Shown here piece by piece: positions 10,783 through 21,722 of a stretch of DNA of 64,000 bases. Where the stretch lies: the NCBI GenBank assembly GCA_947359465.1, contig OX375879.1, forward strand, positions 94,993,630 through 95,057,629, written 5' to 3'. The translations under genes were made by a program, and so were the position numbers. Position 1 is the first letter of the stretch. Every line of letters begins with the position of its first letter. This stretch comes from Metellina segmentata. Lineage: Eukaryota; Arthropoda; Arachnida; Araneae; Tetragnathidae. Below the pieces are notes generated by a model, which saw only the letters and a list, made by a program, of their open reading frames with translations, was not told the DNA's origin and made no database searches.

Positions 10783-11212
10783 CAAATTATGCTTGAATTA
10801 AGTATACTTAGATATTTTTTATTATAAAACTGATTTTTAAATATGGAAGCAAAGTAAACTAACTTCACAAAACTAAAAAATGATGCATATAATAGTAATG
10901 TATTTTATTAAAATACATGGAAAAAAATTTACGTGTACTTGTATAAACACAAAACAAGGCATGAAATGGGAAGATAGACACACAAACTAAGGTCAGTTAC
11001 CAAATGAATGTAAATACTCACAGTATGCAGTTTCGTAAAATACATTCAACGCTTTGGGACGCAGCCCTTATATACAATACATACTGGGCATACACTAAAC
11101 GCGCAAGGAACGGATTTTGCGTTAAAAGGGCCCAAAACGGACATACTTTGGACTTAAAACAGGCCAAAAATATTCAATGGACAAACACTCCATTTTAATT
11201 TATATTGAATAG

Positions 11213-11654
11213 GTTGTTAAAAATTTGGTCAATGTCTCAACGGATTCTTAAAGTAATGATTTTGCAATTCAGAAGTTTATTAATTGGAAGCTACGCAATC
11301 CAAAGTTACACTGGCCCAAAGCTCACCCAGCACCGTAGAATTGCGACATATTCAGCATCCACTCCCAGCCCTTGGTACGCACGCGCACTCAGTCTGAAGG
11401 CTATGCCAGGTACGGACATCCTTAGTGTAAAAGACGCTATATATATCTCCTGATTTGTTCTAGATCTGAAAGACAAAAGATTTCTAACGCTTTTTATAAC
11501 ACGGTAGACTTTTCGTGCATGCACCCAACACTGTTCGGATTTTTAAGACGTATTCACATCAAACAAAAAGTTCCATACACAGAGGAGGATAAAAAAAATT
11601 TCCGACTGAATGAATGAGTACACATGCTTGTAAGTTTAAGACAATTTTTAAGGA
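11213..11654. other. Unassigned stretch between Helitron and SINE
   Basis: Moderately GC-balanced DNA at 11285-11530 with two overlapping short open frames on opposite strands; neither resembles a known protein. No inverted ends or repeat match seen. Confidence 0.4.
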
Positions 11655-11947
11655 ATTAACGTCTTACTAGAGCAACACAACGGGCTATTGACGACGGTCC
11701 GGGATCAGTCCCTTAAGGCAAATATCCGAGAACAACACCTCGTAATTTTGAACCACGGTCAGATGACGAGGCAACACCTAAGCTGGCACTCCATTCTCCA
11801 AACTTCCACACCAAACCAACGTGAGGACTTTCGGCCACTACAGATTTAAGGTGCACCAGCCGCATCTACACCATACGCTTACAAACATCCATGCCCGGAA
11901 CCGGATTCGAACCAGGAACCTTCTGATCTAGAGGCTAACACCTTAAA
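11655..11947 (-). mobile_element. SINE, head 1 / body A, 5'-truncated
   Basis: Body A and tail are complete on the minus strand, and the B box 'ggttcgaatccgg' is present. The copy breaks off inside the A-box region ('ttaaggtgttagcc...') at 11947, where R1 sequence begins. No clear target duplication. Confidence 0.8.
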
Positions 11948-11949
11948 AT

Positions 11950-12740
11950 ATGACCTCTGGAGTAGTGGACAAGCCAATGCAAATTTGCAATTTTTTTAAA
12001 CTTGAAACACCGCTAATTTTTTTGAGTTCTCTGATATCTGATTTTTCTGCTCGAAACACTGATCCGAATCCAACCGACACTGCTATTGCGTTATGCAGTC
12101 GATTATTCAGACCAGACGGAACAAATCGATTATAGCTGTCTAATGTAACGAACAAGCTATTCTATTTTTTACGTACTATGATTCACCAATACGAAATTTA
12201 ACTAGTAATTATCTTTTAGTTTTGGATATGTGTTAGTGAAACTCTTTATCAGCCTATGGCCTAATTTCGAAGTCTGATTTATATTGTATTTGTTTAATTG
12301 TTGTTTCTCTACAGAAAAATATACAATTACGCAGAGAACAAAAAATATATGGTCCCAAAATGGAGAACAAAAAATACACACAAATACAGTTAGAAATAAC
12401 AGATACAAAACACTTCCTTAAAGCTGGTACACTTATTGAATTGAAATCATTGAAAAATATATCAACTTCCGAGAATTACTGTCTAAAAATTTTTTTCTGT
12501 AGTATAATTGTTGCATACATTAAAAAAAAAGCTTTACATATTAGTTTACAGTTTCCGATAATATAATTGCGAACTTTCAAATCAATACAAGAAATTAAAA
12601 AGGGCAAATCAATTTTGGTATGTATTAGATCATAAATTTTTTTTGCTATCGCAATGTGTCTACGGAGATTTAAAGTAAGGAAACATAAAAGATTTCGCTA
12701 TTCATACGTTTAGTAATTGAAGGGCTTCGAGCAACTTATA
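11950..12740. repeat. Second copy of dispersed repeat R1
   Basis: Collinear with 1-2945: 'ttttctgctcgaaacactgatccgaatcc' region (12041) matches 109-136, 'attatcttttagtttt' (12206) matches the array, 'gagaacaaaaaatatatgg' (12334) matches 2703-2721, and 'aaaaatatatcaacttccgag' region (12450) matches 2821-2841. The tandem array of the first copy is represented by less than one unit, so the array expanded in one copy or collapsed in the other. Confidence 0.6.
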
Positions 12741-13262
12741 GCGATAAACCATAGAAACGTATGGTGAAATAGGATAAGTGTTTTCTTGAAACTTTTGTTT
12801 TAGAGATACTGGAATGCATATTGAACATTGTGATTACTTGGATTGCTTTACCAGTACTGCTTAGAAAACAACTATTTCTAAAAAATCAACTATGATTCTT
12901 TATTTTAAGACTTATTTTTTTTCTTTGCGAACTATAAAAGATTTCTGAATATTTGGGAATGAGGCTATTTTGTAACGTACGGAAACGAAACAGTAATTAT
13001 TGTTCGTTAATTTCGGAATTAATTAATTTTTTTCTGTCCAATATTTAGTCGTAAGTTGTGGCAACTGTGCCATATCAAAAATAATCACGAATTAAAATGC
13101 TTTACAAAATTTTTCCCGACAACTTTGATTTTGTTTTATTTTACTGTTTTCTGTTGTAAATGTATTAAATATTAATGTTTCTAATAAATTGTAACTATTT
13201 TTTATCACACGCAAAACCATCACAAAGCTGTTGTGAAAAATTTTGTAAAGCATTAATTAAGC
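12740..13262 (+). mobile_element. Helitron HelN2 internal fragment, plus orientation
   Basis: Reverse-complement match to the long Helitron family: 'ttggattgctttaccagtac' (12839), 'atatttgggaatgaggc' (12946), 'gtcgtaagttgtggcaactg' (13048) and 'gattttgttttattttactg' (13126). Both termini are missing. A SINE begins directly after it. Confidence 0.6.
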
Positions 13263-13266
13263 CTCG

Positions 13267-13650
13267 GTATCCCGGTTGAATGAGTAATGGTAGGCAGGTA
13301 TTTTAATTAACGTGGTACTGGGACAACACAACGGGCTATTGATGACGGGTCCGGGATCGATCCCATTGGGAAAGATCTAATGATGAGTAATGGATTAGCA
13401 ACCAGAGTATTGCGAGTTCGAATCCATCCGTCCAAAGACCGTCGTGTACTTGGATGTCTGGTGCACGTTAAATCTGTCATGGCCTCAAATCTCCTCACGT
13501 TCACGTGGTGTGGATATTTGGAGAGTGGGATGCCATTTCAAGTGTCACTTCGTCACTTGACCATGGTTCAAAATTACATGGTGTCGTCTTCTTATCTTTC
13601 CTTTCGAGTTTGATACCGGACAGTCATCCGTTTGCAAGATAGCCCTTGAC
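13267..13650 (+). mobile_element. SINE, head 2 / body A, with captured inverted tail
   Basis: The head (ggtatcccggttgaatgag) is interrupted at about 13285-13385 by an inverted SINE tail reaching 'gggaaagatc', bounded by repeats of 'gagtaatgg'. The head then resumes with 'gattagcaacc' and the B box 'gagttcgaatcc' (13408-13422). Body A follows, and the copy stops in the tail at about 13650. It has the same architecture as 10130-10430 with a longer captured piece. Confidence 0.8.
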
Positions 13651-15118
13651 CAAGTCTTATCATGGAATGAAGAAATGGGCCTGGAAAAATTTCTCATAAG
13701 AAATCCAAAGCTCTACTTGATAAACCCAAGAAATTAGTAGCAAAACCAAAAGTAGTCATAGGTATTAAGTCCATTAGATACACAAATAGATTAAATTACT
13801 TAGGAGTTAAATTGGATCCCAAACTAAACTGGAATGCCCACCTGAATATCACTAATCAAAAGCACAACAATTAGCCAGCAGAGTTTCGAGACTCGCAGGC
13901 AGAAACTGTGGCTTCAATCACACACATCGATAAATGCTATATAAATCAGTTTCCGAGGGATCAATTGCCTACGGAGCATCAATATGGGCGACTAATCTCA
14001 CTTGACGGAACAAAAGGAAACTCAAATCCATCCAAAGGCTCTTTCTGTTTTTTTATCTCTTCGGCTTATTCTACTACCCCAACATCAGCTCTCTGTATCA
14101 CTATTGGAGTACTACCCTTACATATTCTCCTATCGAAGCACAAACTACAGAACTTCTTCGTTTTCATAAACCAGTTCAAATGAACTATGAAACACTTAAT
14201 TCACAAGATTTTGAAATAAAGATAACAAGATGGTGGGTTCTCCCACGCATCTGTACAACACAAAGAAGCTAACATCTCCATTGACACTCCCATTCATACC
14301 ATCGCCCATTTACATTTACACAGATGAATCAAAGACGGACTCGGGCGTGGAATCAGCTTTTTGCCTATTGAAGAAGGAACATTCACAAACACCTGGTCGA
14401 CTAGACTCCAAATTAACTACATTGTGTTCCAAGCGGAGTCGGTTGCAATCAGAGCACTTAGATTGGCCCCTGAAAAAGCAACAATCTTCTCAGAGAGCCA
14501 AGTAGTTTTAAAAGCTCTCCGAAACCCAACTTCCAGAAATTTTCTCATTAAAGAAATCCGGAACCTCCTACACAACAAACCAGCATTAGAACCACGATGG
14601 ATCATGGCTCATGTTGGACACCACAAGGGTAACGAAAAAGCAGACAGTCTGGCCAAGTAAGCGTCAACAAACAAAGATGCTCCAGATGACAAATAAATTG
14701 CCCTTCCAATCTTACACTTTAGGAGATTCACTTAAAGACCACATACTTCAACTGTAGCAGGACGAATGGAACACAGACGACACAGGCATCTTAACACACG
14801 ATCTCTTCCGAGATGGATACCCACATCAAAGATAGACGTCTTTTATAGTTTGTAACGGGCCATGGGCAATTCCCTAGCTATCTCCACATATTCGGGAAAT
14901 CTCAAACCAACCAATGCTCCTGTGTATTAGAGGGAACTCTAATGCGTTATGCCTTGGAATGTCTCTTCACAAGCTCACTCCACCTGCGTTGCCCACTACC
15001 AAGACCCACTCCAGGATGACTAAACCTTGCACTAAAGCAAAGGAAGTGCACTGAAAACATTTGCAAAATCATTGATATCCTGACGTCCCGCGGCGCGGAT
15101 TTTATAGTAACGACATAA
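13651..15118 (+). pseudogene. LINE ORF2 3' end (RT C-terminus, RNase H), decayed
   Basis: The 3' third of a non-LTR retrotransposon polyprotein, in several frames. Near 13785-13840 it reads YTNRLNYLGVKLDPKLNW, typical of the end of the reverse transcriptase. At 14310-14655 there is a type 1 RNase H domain: IYTDESK, then FQAESVAIRA, FSESQ (the usual FSDSQ aspartate is Glu here) and HKGNEKADSLAK. A Cys/His-containing tail follows (14890-14960), ending in frame at TAA 15116-15118 after ...DFIVTT. The reading frame is broken near 14370 and by stops at 14657 and 14756. RNase H after RT points to the I-like superfamily. The 5' end is missing, which is usual for dead LINE copies. Confidence 0.8.
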
Positions 15119-18100
15119 ACACAGTCCCCGCATGACCATCAGATCAAGAAAACCTGACAGAAGTAATATGAAACTGTAATAAACTCTCAAGGGTGACTAC
15201 TAAACTGGTAAATCCCTACAAAGACAGGTCTGGGTTTATAGTAACGGCATTAACACAGTTCCCGCATGACCATCAGATCAAGAAAACCTAACAGAAGTAA
15301 TAAGAAACTAATAAACTCACAACGGAGACTACTAAACTGGTAAGTCCCTACAAGGATAGGTCTTGGTTTATAATAACGACATAAACACAGTTCCCGCATG
15401 ACCATCAGAGCAAGAAAACCTAACAGAAATAATAAGAAACTAATAAACTCCCAAGGAAGACTACTAAACTCCCAAGGAAGACTACTAAACTCCCAAGGAA
15501 GACTACTAAACTGGTAAATCCCTAAAAGGATAGGTCTGGGTTTATAGTAGCGACATAAACACAGTTCCCGCATGACCATCAGAGCAAGAAAACCTAACAG
15601 AAGTAATATGAAACTGTAATAAACTCCCAAGGGTGACTACTAAACTGGTAAATCCCTACAAAGACAGGTCTGGGTTTATAGTAACGGCATTAACACAGTT
15701 CCCGCATGACCATCAGATCAAGAAAACCTAACAGAAGTAATAAGAAACTAATAAACTCACAAGGGAGACTACTAAACTGGTAAGTCCCTACAAGGATAGG
15801 TCTTGGTTTATAATAACGACATAAACACAGTTCCCGCATGACCATCAGAGCAAGAAAACCTAACAGAAGTAATATGAAACTAATAAACTCCCAAGGGTGA
15901 CTACTAAACTGGTAAATCCCTACAAAGACAGGTCTGGGTTTATAGTAACGGCATTAACACAGTTCCCGCATGACCATCAGATCAAGAAAACCTAACAGAA
16001 GTAATAAGAAACTAATAAACTCACAAGGGAGACTACTAAACTGGTAAGTCCCTACAAGGATAGGTCTTGGTTTATAATAACGACATAAACACAGTTCCCG
16101 CATGACCATCAGAGCAAGAAAACCTAACAGAAATAATAAGAAACTAATAAACTCCCAAGGAAGACTACTAAACTCCCAAGGAAGACTACTAAACTCCCAA
16201 GGAAGACTACTAAACTGGTAAATCCCTAAAAGGATAGGTCTGGGTTTATAGTAGCGACATAAACACAGTTCCCGCATGACCATCAGAGCAAGAAAACCTA
16301 ACAGAAGTAATATGAAACTGTAATAAACTCCCAAGGGTGACTACTAAACTGGTAAATCCCTACAAAGACAGGTCTGGGTTTATAGTAACGGCATTAACAC
16401 AGTTCCCGCATGACCATCAGATCAAGAAAACCTAACAGAAGTAATAAGAAACTAATAAACTCACAAGGGAGACTACTAAACTGGTAAGTCCCTACAAGGA
16501 TAGGTCTTGGTTTATAATAACGACATAAACACAGTTCCCGCATGACCATCAGAGCAAGAAAACCTAACAGAAATAATAAGAAACTAATAAACTCCCAAGG
16601 AAGACTACTAAACTCCCAAGGAAGACTACTAAACTCCCAAGGAAGACTACTAAACTGGTAAATCCCTAAAAGGATAGGTCTGGGTTTATAGTAGCGACAT
16701 AAACACAGTTCCCGCATGACCATCAGATCAAGAAAACCTAACAGAAGTAATAAGAAACTAATAAACTCACAAGGGAGACTACTAAACTGGTAAGTCCCTA
16801 CAAGGATAGGTCTTGGTTTATAATAACGACATAAACACAGTTCCCGCATGACCATCAGAGCAAGAAAACCTAACAGAAATAATAAGAAACTAATAAACTC
16901 CCAAGGAAGACTACTAAACTCCCAAGGAAGACTACTAAGCTCCCAAGGAAGACTACTAAACTGGTAAATCCCTAAAAGGATAGGTCTGGGTTTATAGTAG
17001 CGACATAAACACAGTTCCCGCATGACCATCAGATCAAGAAAACCTAACAGAAGTAATAAGAAACTAATAAACTCACAAGGGAGACTACTAAACTGGTAAG
17101 TCCCTACAAGGATAGGTCTTGGTTTATAATAACGACATAAACACAGTTCCCGCATGACCATCAGAGCAAGAAAACCTAACAGAAATAATAAGAAACTAAT
17201 AAACTCCCAAGGAAGACTACTAAACTCCCAAGGAAGACTACTAAACTGGTAAATCCCTAAAAGGATAGGTCTGGGTTTATAGTAGCGACATAAACACAGT
17301 TCCCGCATGACCATCAGAGCAAGAAAACCTAACAGAAGTAATATGAAACTAATAAACTCCCAAGGGTGACTACTAAACTGGTAAATCCCTACAAAGACAG
17401 GTCTGGGTTTATAGTAACGGCATTAACACAGTTCCCGCATGACCATCAGATCAAGAAAACCTAACAGAAGTAATAAGAAACTAATAAACTCACAAGGGAG
17501 ACTACTAAACTGGTAAGTCCCTACAAGGATAGGTCTTGGTTTATAATAACGACATAAACACAGTTCCCGCATGACCATCAGAGCAAGAAAACCTAACAGA
17601 AATAATAAGAAACTAATAAACTCCCAAGGAAGACTACTAAACTCCCAAGGAAGACTACTAAACTCCCAAGGAAGACTACTAAACTCCCAAGGAAGACTAC
17701 TAAACTGGTAAATCCCTAAAAGGATAGGTCTGGGTTTATAGTAGCGACATAAACACAGTTCCCGCATGACCATCAGATCAAGAAAACCTAACAGAAGTAA
17801 TAAGAAACTAATAAACTCCCAAGGAAGACTACTAAACTCCCAAGGAAGACTACTAAACTGGTAAATCCCTAAAAGGATAGGTCTGGGTTTATAGTAGCGA
17901 CATAAACACAGTTCCCGCATGACCATCAGAGCAAGAAAACCTAACAGAAGTAATATGAAACTGTAATAAACTCCCAAGGGTGACTACTAAACTGGTAAAT
18001 CCCTACAAAGACAGGTCTGGGTTTATAGTAACGGCATTAACACAGTTCCCGCATGACCATCAGATCAAGAAAACCTAACAGAAGTAATAAGAAACTAATA

Positions 18101-18146
18101 AACTCACAAGGGAGACTACTAAACTGGTAAGTCCCTACAAGGATAG
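15094..18146. repeat. Satellite array derived from the LINE 3' end
   Basis: About 21 head-to-tail units of 132 bp. Each carries the last LINE codons (ttatagtaacgacataa, stop included) followed by the LINE 3' untranslated sequence (acacagttcccgcatgacca, ... ctactaaactggtaaatccc). Within units a 21 bp motif (aactcccaaggaagactacta) occurs one to four times, giving unit lengths near 132, 153, 174 and 195 bp. At least two unit types alternate (differing at gatcaag/gagcaag and gcattaac/acataaac), so a higher-order period of about 300 bp exists. All lengths are multiples of three. Confidence 0.9.
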
Positions 18147-18379
18147 ACAAAAACAGTTGCGATTTTTGGATGTGCACTCAGTCAGCGTTTCTTTGTATAA
18201 AGGTCAGTATTCTGGAGAAACACTTAGAAAATAATCTTAAGAAACACGTAAACAAAGACTAAATATACATTATTTGTTATAATTTTTTTTAAATACGTTG
18301 TATTACAATCATAACGAAAGCACTTTTCTCTGAATACTTGAGGAAGTGAATGAATATTAGTAAACAAATGTTAAAATGG
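18147..18379. other. Unassigned spacer after the satellite
   Basis: Short AT-rich stretch with no open frame or repeat match recognised. Confidence 0.5.
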
Positions 18380-18690
18380 TAAAATTACGTACTAGAGCAA
18401 CATAACGGGCCATTGACGACGATCCGGGAACAATCCCTAAGGGAATGATCCGTAAACAACACCACGTAATTCTGAACCACGGTCAGATGACGAGGCAACA
18501 CCTGAGCTGGCACCCCACTCTCCAAACTTCCACACCAACCCAACGTGAGGACTTTCGGCCACGACAGATTTAAGGTACACCAGCCGCCTCTACACCAAAC
18601 GCTTACAAACATACATGCACTCACCCGGATTCAAACCAGAAACCTTCCGATCTTGAGGCTAACACTTTAACAACAAGACCGGTTGGTCGG
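18380..18690 (-). mobile_element. SINE, head 1 / body A
   Basis: Complete on the minus strand from the head (gaccaaccggtcttgttgtt, right end) through the B-box region (ctggtttgaatccgg, one change) to the tail at 18380. It abuts the next SINE. The 79-codon minus-strand frame over it is a chance frame found in most copies. Confidence 0.85.
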
Positions 18691-18691
18691 C

Positions 18692-18905
18692 CCAGAATCG
18701 AGAGGAAAAATCCCAGAAAAATAGCTCGTAATTTTTCAGCCACTGTCATAGAACGATGCAAACCACCTGAGCTAGTACCCCCATTTCAAACTTCCACACC
18801 ACACAGACATGAAAGATTGGACTTGCATCGTTGGATCGAGTTTCGAACTCGCAACTCTCTAGTCACTAATTCTTGATTCTACCAACTGGGCTAACATGAC
18901 GCCTT
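18692..18905 (-). mobile_element. SINE with a third head type on body A
   Basis: On the minus strand the head is 'ggcgtcatgttagcccagtt', with B box 'gagttcgaaactc'. It is unlike heads 1 and 2, yet the sequence downstream matches body A ('tggtgtggaagtttga', 'agctcaggtgg', 'gacagtggctgaaaaattacg'). The tail ends near 18695 without the usual 'agcccgttgtg', so it is 3'-truncated or diverged. Confidence 0.65.
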
Positions 18906-19373
18906 TTTATTATTTCATTCCCTGTGCTTACTATCCAAGTATTTCACACTCTGACCTCCGTTTCAATAGCTTCCAGGTTCGAAACCTTCTGCATGGTAGA
19001 GCATGCATGACTAAGGTAAAACTGAATCCCCTTAAACAATAGGGGGTCTTTCGGTCGATTAGTTCTCGTGTAACAAAATATAACCTTCGAGAGTCGAACC
19101 TAATTCCTATAAAACTAATTTCAAACGAATTTTATTCGTTTGCTTTCTCCTCTACTCACTCATGCGCTTCACTTCAAAGGCTTCAAATGGCTTCAAAGAA
19201 ACTGCATTTCAAAACGATCGAAAAACAAGTTAAGTAGAACTAATTTTGTCTTCAAACGGTACCTAGGGATCAGAATGACTTCCTTGGCGAAACGAACAAA
19301 CAAGATTTCTGGTTTGATCCTTGAGTAACTCAAAAGGTTTCTCCGTGTAATATGCGTAGGCACACATTAAATA
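18906..19373. other. Unassigned stretch
   Basis: No supported gene. A 62-codon frame at 19140-19328 has no recognisable domain. No inverted ends seen. Confidence 0.45.
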
Positions 19374-20945
19374 CAGGGTGATTCTTAAAAGATGGGCAAA
19401 ACTTTAAAGAGGTGGTAGTACACATCCAAACAAACAACTTTAATCAAAGAATGCATGGTCGGAATTAAAACGCAAAGGTGCAAGAGGACGCCGAAGGTGT
19501 TGTAATAAGAGACATAAACACACAAAGGGAGAATAAGTGACAAAAGCAAGTTTAATGACATGTGAATTACAATAAGTGTTCAAAACAGTGAATGGCAGTG
19601 GATATGAATGAGGTACAACGGCGAAGAAAGGATTGGCGAACTTTCTGAAAAACGCCAGGCATATCGCGTACTTCCCCTGTAGCGGCCGAAAGTCTGGTGA
19701 CGAAATCATCTGCAGATTCAACGGGTGTGTCATACAAGAGCCTTCAGCTGTCCCCACAAAAAGAAATCATTACATGAAAGATCTGGCGAACATGGTGGCC
19801 AAGCTACAGGACCACCTCGCCTAATCCATTGTTTCGGAAAAGTTAAATCCAGATAGTTTCGCACCTCTTGTGCATAATGGGCTGGTGCTCCGTATTTCTG
19901 AAATCACATTATATTATAATTGTGTGTGGAAACGTCATTCAACATGTCTGACAGCACCTGTTGCAGAAACGCGAGGTATTTTTTCCCGTCAAGGCTTTTT
20001 GGCAGAATATAAGGTCCGAGTAGGTGGTCTCCGATTATTCGTGGCCAAATGATTATTCCTGGCCTGATGAGCATGTGATTAAGTGACAAGTGGATTTAAA
20101 TCCGCTCAAACATGTTGATTGTGGGTGTTAAATACACCTTCATGTACATGTAAATCATGTAAATGTACATTCATCTGTGAAAAGCACCATTTGCCACAAA
20201 ATCTGGATTTACTGCGCTCTTCTCCAGAAACCAGCAAACGAATTCCACATGACGAGGATAATCGTTTTGAGTCAGTTCCTGAACTCGTTGAACATGGTAC
20301 GGATGGAACATGAACATGGTTCAGCCTTCTATACTCGCCATGTCGTGGATTGTGATACATGTATCTGCCTAGCCACTGCTCGGGTACTTGTACTTGGCTG
20401 ATCAGCCACCATATCCAGAATAGCTTCTTCCACGACTGACGTTCTGTCCGTCTTTGCACGACCTGCATCCGACCGGGAAACGATAAAGGATCCCGTCTGG
20501 CACAACTGTTGGTACAAGCGCTTAAATGTTTTACGGTCGGGCAACCGCCTGTTGGGAAACCTCTCTCCGTACAATCGTTGAGCCTCTGAGCCATTTCCAT
20601 TTGAAAGTCCGTAGATAAATGCATATCAGCCTTTTCCTTATTAGAGAAGGGCAACATCTTCCTATATGTTCCTACCGCGATCGACAGTTGCACACTCGGA
20701 TAAGCGGCTTTTAAGTATTAATAGAGGCATAAATTAGCATGCTAGTTCTTTTTTCCCATATCACATTTGCATGCTATTACTGTCGTTTTTCTACCAATAA
20801 CTCGCAACAAGAATGAACCTTTAACATTTGCAAGGATCAAGTTTTCAAATGCGTCAGCACCTTTGCGTTTTGTTTCCGGCCATGCATTCTATGATGAAAA
20901 TTGTTTTCTTGGATGTGTACTATCACCTCTTAAAGTTTTGCCCAA
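19374..20945 (-). mobile_element. DDE transposon with long subterminal inverted repeats
   Basis: The left part (19394-19481) and right part (20857-20943) are inverted copies over about 88 bp with roughly 85% identity ('gggcaaaactttaaagaggt' against 'acctcttaaagttttgccc'). The outermost left bases 'acagggtgattctta' have no partner on the right, where the end has been lost or diverged. A minus-strand transposase remnant fills the interior. No target duplication is evident. Confidence 0.75.
19560..20690 (-). pseudogene. DDE transposase with N-terminal DUF4817-like domain, broken
   Basis: Pieces in order on the minus strand: FSNKEKADMH (about 20645), YGERFPNRRLPDRKTF and LYQQLCQTGSF (20575-20480), a helix-turn-helix-like STRAVARQIHVSQSTTWRV (20390-20330), EGVFNTHNQHV (about 20140-20106), IIGDHLLGPYILP and YLAFLQQVL (20030-19950), WPPCSPDLSCNDFFLWG (about 19795) and a C-terminal stretch to about 19600. 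Frames change at least three times. This is the metazoan mariner-related group whose N-terminal domain is catalogued as DUF4817; that name is from memory. It would cut and paste its own DNA in the nucleus; this copy is dead. Confidence 0.75.
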
Positions 20946-21409
20946 GCCGATTGGAAGAACAGCGTATTTCTTACCGGAGTTCGAAATTCTATCCAACTAA
21001 AGACCATCATGTAACCTCAATTGGTCTAATTAACCCTTGTGTCATTAAAAGTAGGGATGGATAGCGAGACCGCAAAACACAAGCCTGAAACAATCAGTGC
21101 TTTGAAAGATGAAAGAAATGTCGTTTCGGGGAATACCATTTATGATTACGTCGCGATTAAATTAAATGACGAACATTACGGTTTCGAGATAACATTGTGT
21201 TTTTGGTAGCTTAACTTGTAGATAGTTTATCTTTTGGCTATTGCCCGTTGTGTTGCTCTAGTACGATACAATTATTACCGCCATTTTTTCATGTAGAATT
21301 ATCTATTTAAAACCTCCTCTACAGCTACTGTTTACTGAAAGAGCATTGGAAATTATATCTCGAAGCATACGACTTAACTATTCCTTGTGAAAATACATTT
21401 ATACTCGTA
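20946..21409. other. Unassigned stretch with a SINE tail fragment
   Basis: The only recognisable piece is a plus-strand SINE tail, 'ctattgcccgttgtgttgct' with flanks, at 21238-21280. The rest shows no gene or repeat that I can name. Confidence 0.5.
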
Positions 21410-21685
21410 TATGAGGCTATCAGAGCAAGAGAAGCCTCACCAATCAAACGTAATGGAGAAAAACGCGATTTTCTTGCTCCCACTTTTTATATATATTATT
21501 TATCTACAATTTGATTTGAGATTCTGAAAATTTATTTATCAGGCATCAATAATAAGTTATTTTGTAATTTTAGGAAGTCTTGAACCAGCGCATTTAAAAA
21601 AAATAAAAGGTCGTAATAAAAGGTAATAATAAATATTTCGGGATTTTGGGATTAAACCATTCTTGTGCTCTGATAGCTTCATATA
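21409..21685. mobile_element. Candidate MITE with 22 bp inverted ends
   Basis: The left end tatatgaggctatcagagca (21409-21428) pairs with the right end, tgctctgatagcttcatata (21666-21685), with one mismatch. The interior is AT-rich and non-coding. The right end lies directly against the Tc1 element that starts at 21688. Confidence 0.55.
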
Positions 21686-21722
21686 TAAACTAACCTACAA
21701 TAATAGACCGAACGCCAGCGTA

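Larger units (their letters stand above)
9870..11212 (-). mobile_element. Helitron HelN2, 5'-side remnant interrupted by two SINEs
   Basis: Collinear with the long Helitrons at 32094 and 52480: 'ttcccaaatattcagac' (9962), 'cagcagtactggtaaagcaatcc' region (10057), 'ctaaaactacca' (10117), 'attatgcttgaattaagtatac' (10786), then the 5' end 'acactccattttaatttatat' (11186-11206). SINEs sit at 10130-10430 and 10453-10782, each within flanking duplications of Helitron sequence. The terminal TC is lost. Confidence 0.65.

Noticed and set aside
15094..18146. Regular repeats suggesting a CRISPR array
   Set aside because: Units are contiguous and contain no unique spacers, and the genome is eukaryotic; the unit derives from a LINE end.
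20106..20693. 195-codon minus-strand frame as an intact gene
   Set aside because: Only its two ends carry transposase residues in frame; the middle is out of frame relative to the 20329-20574 frame that holds the real domain, so it is a frameshifted pseudogene.
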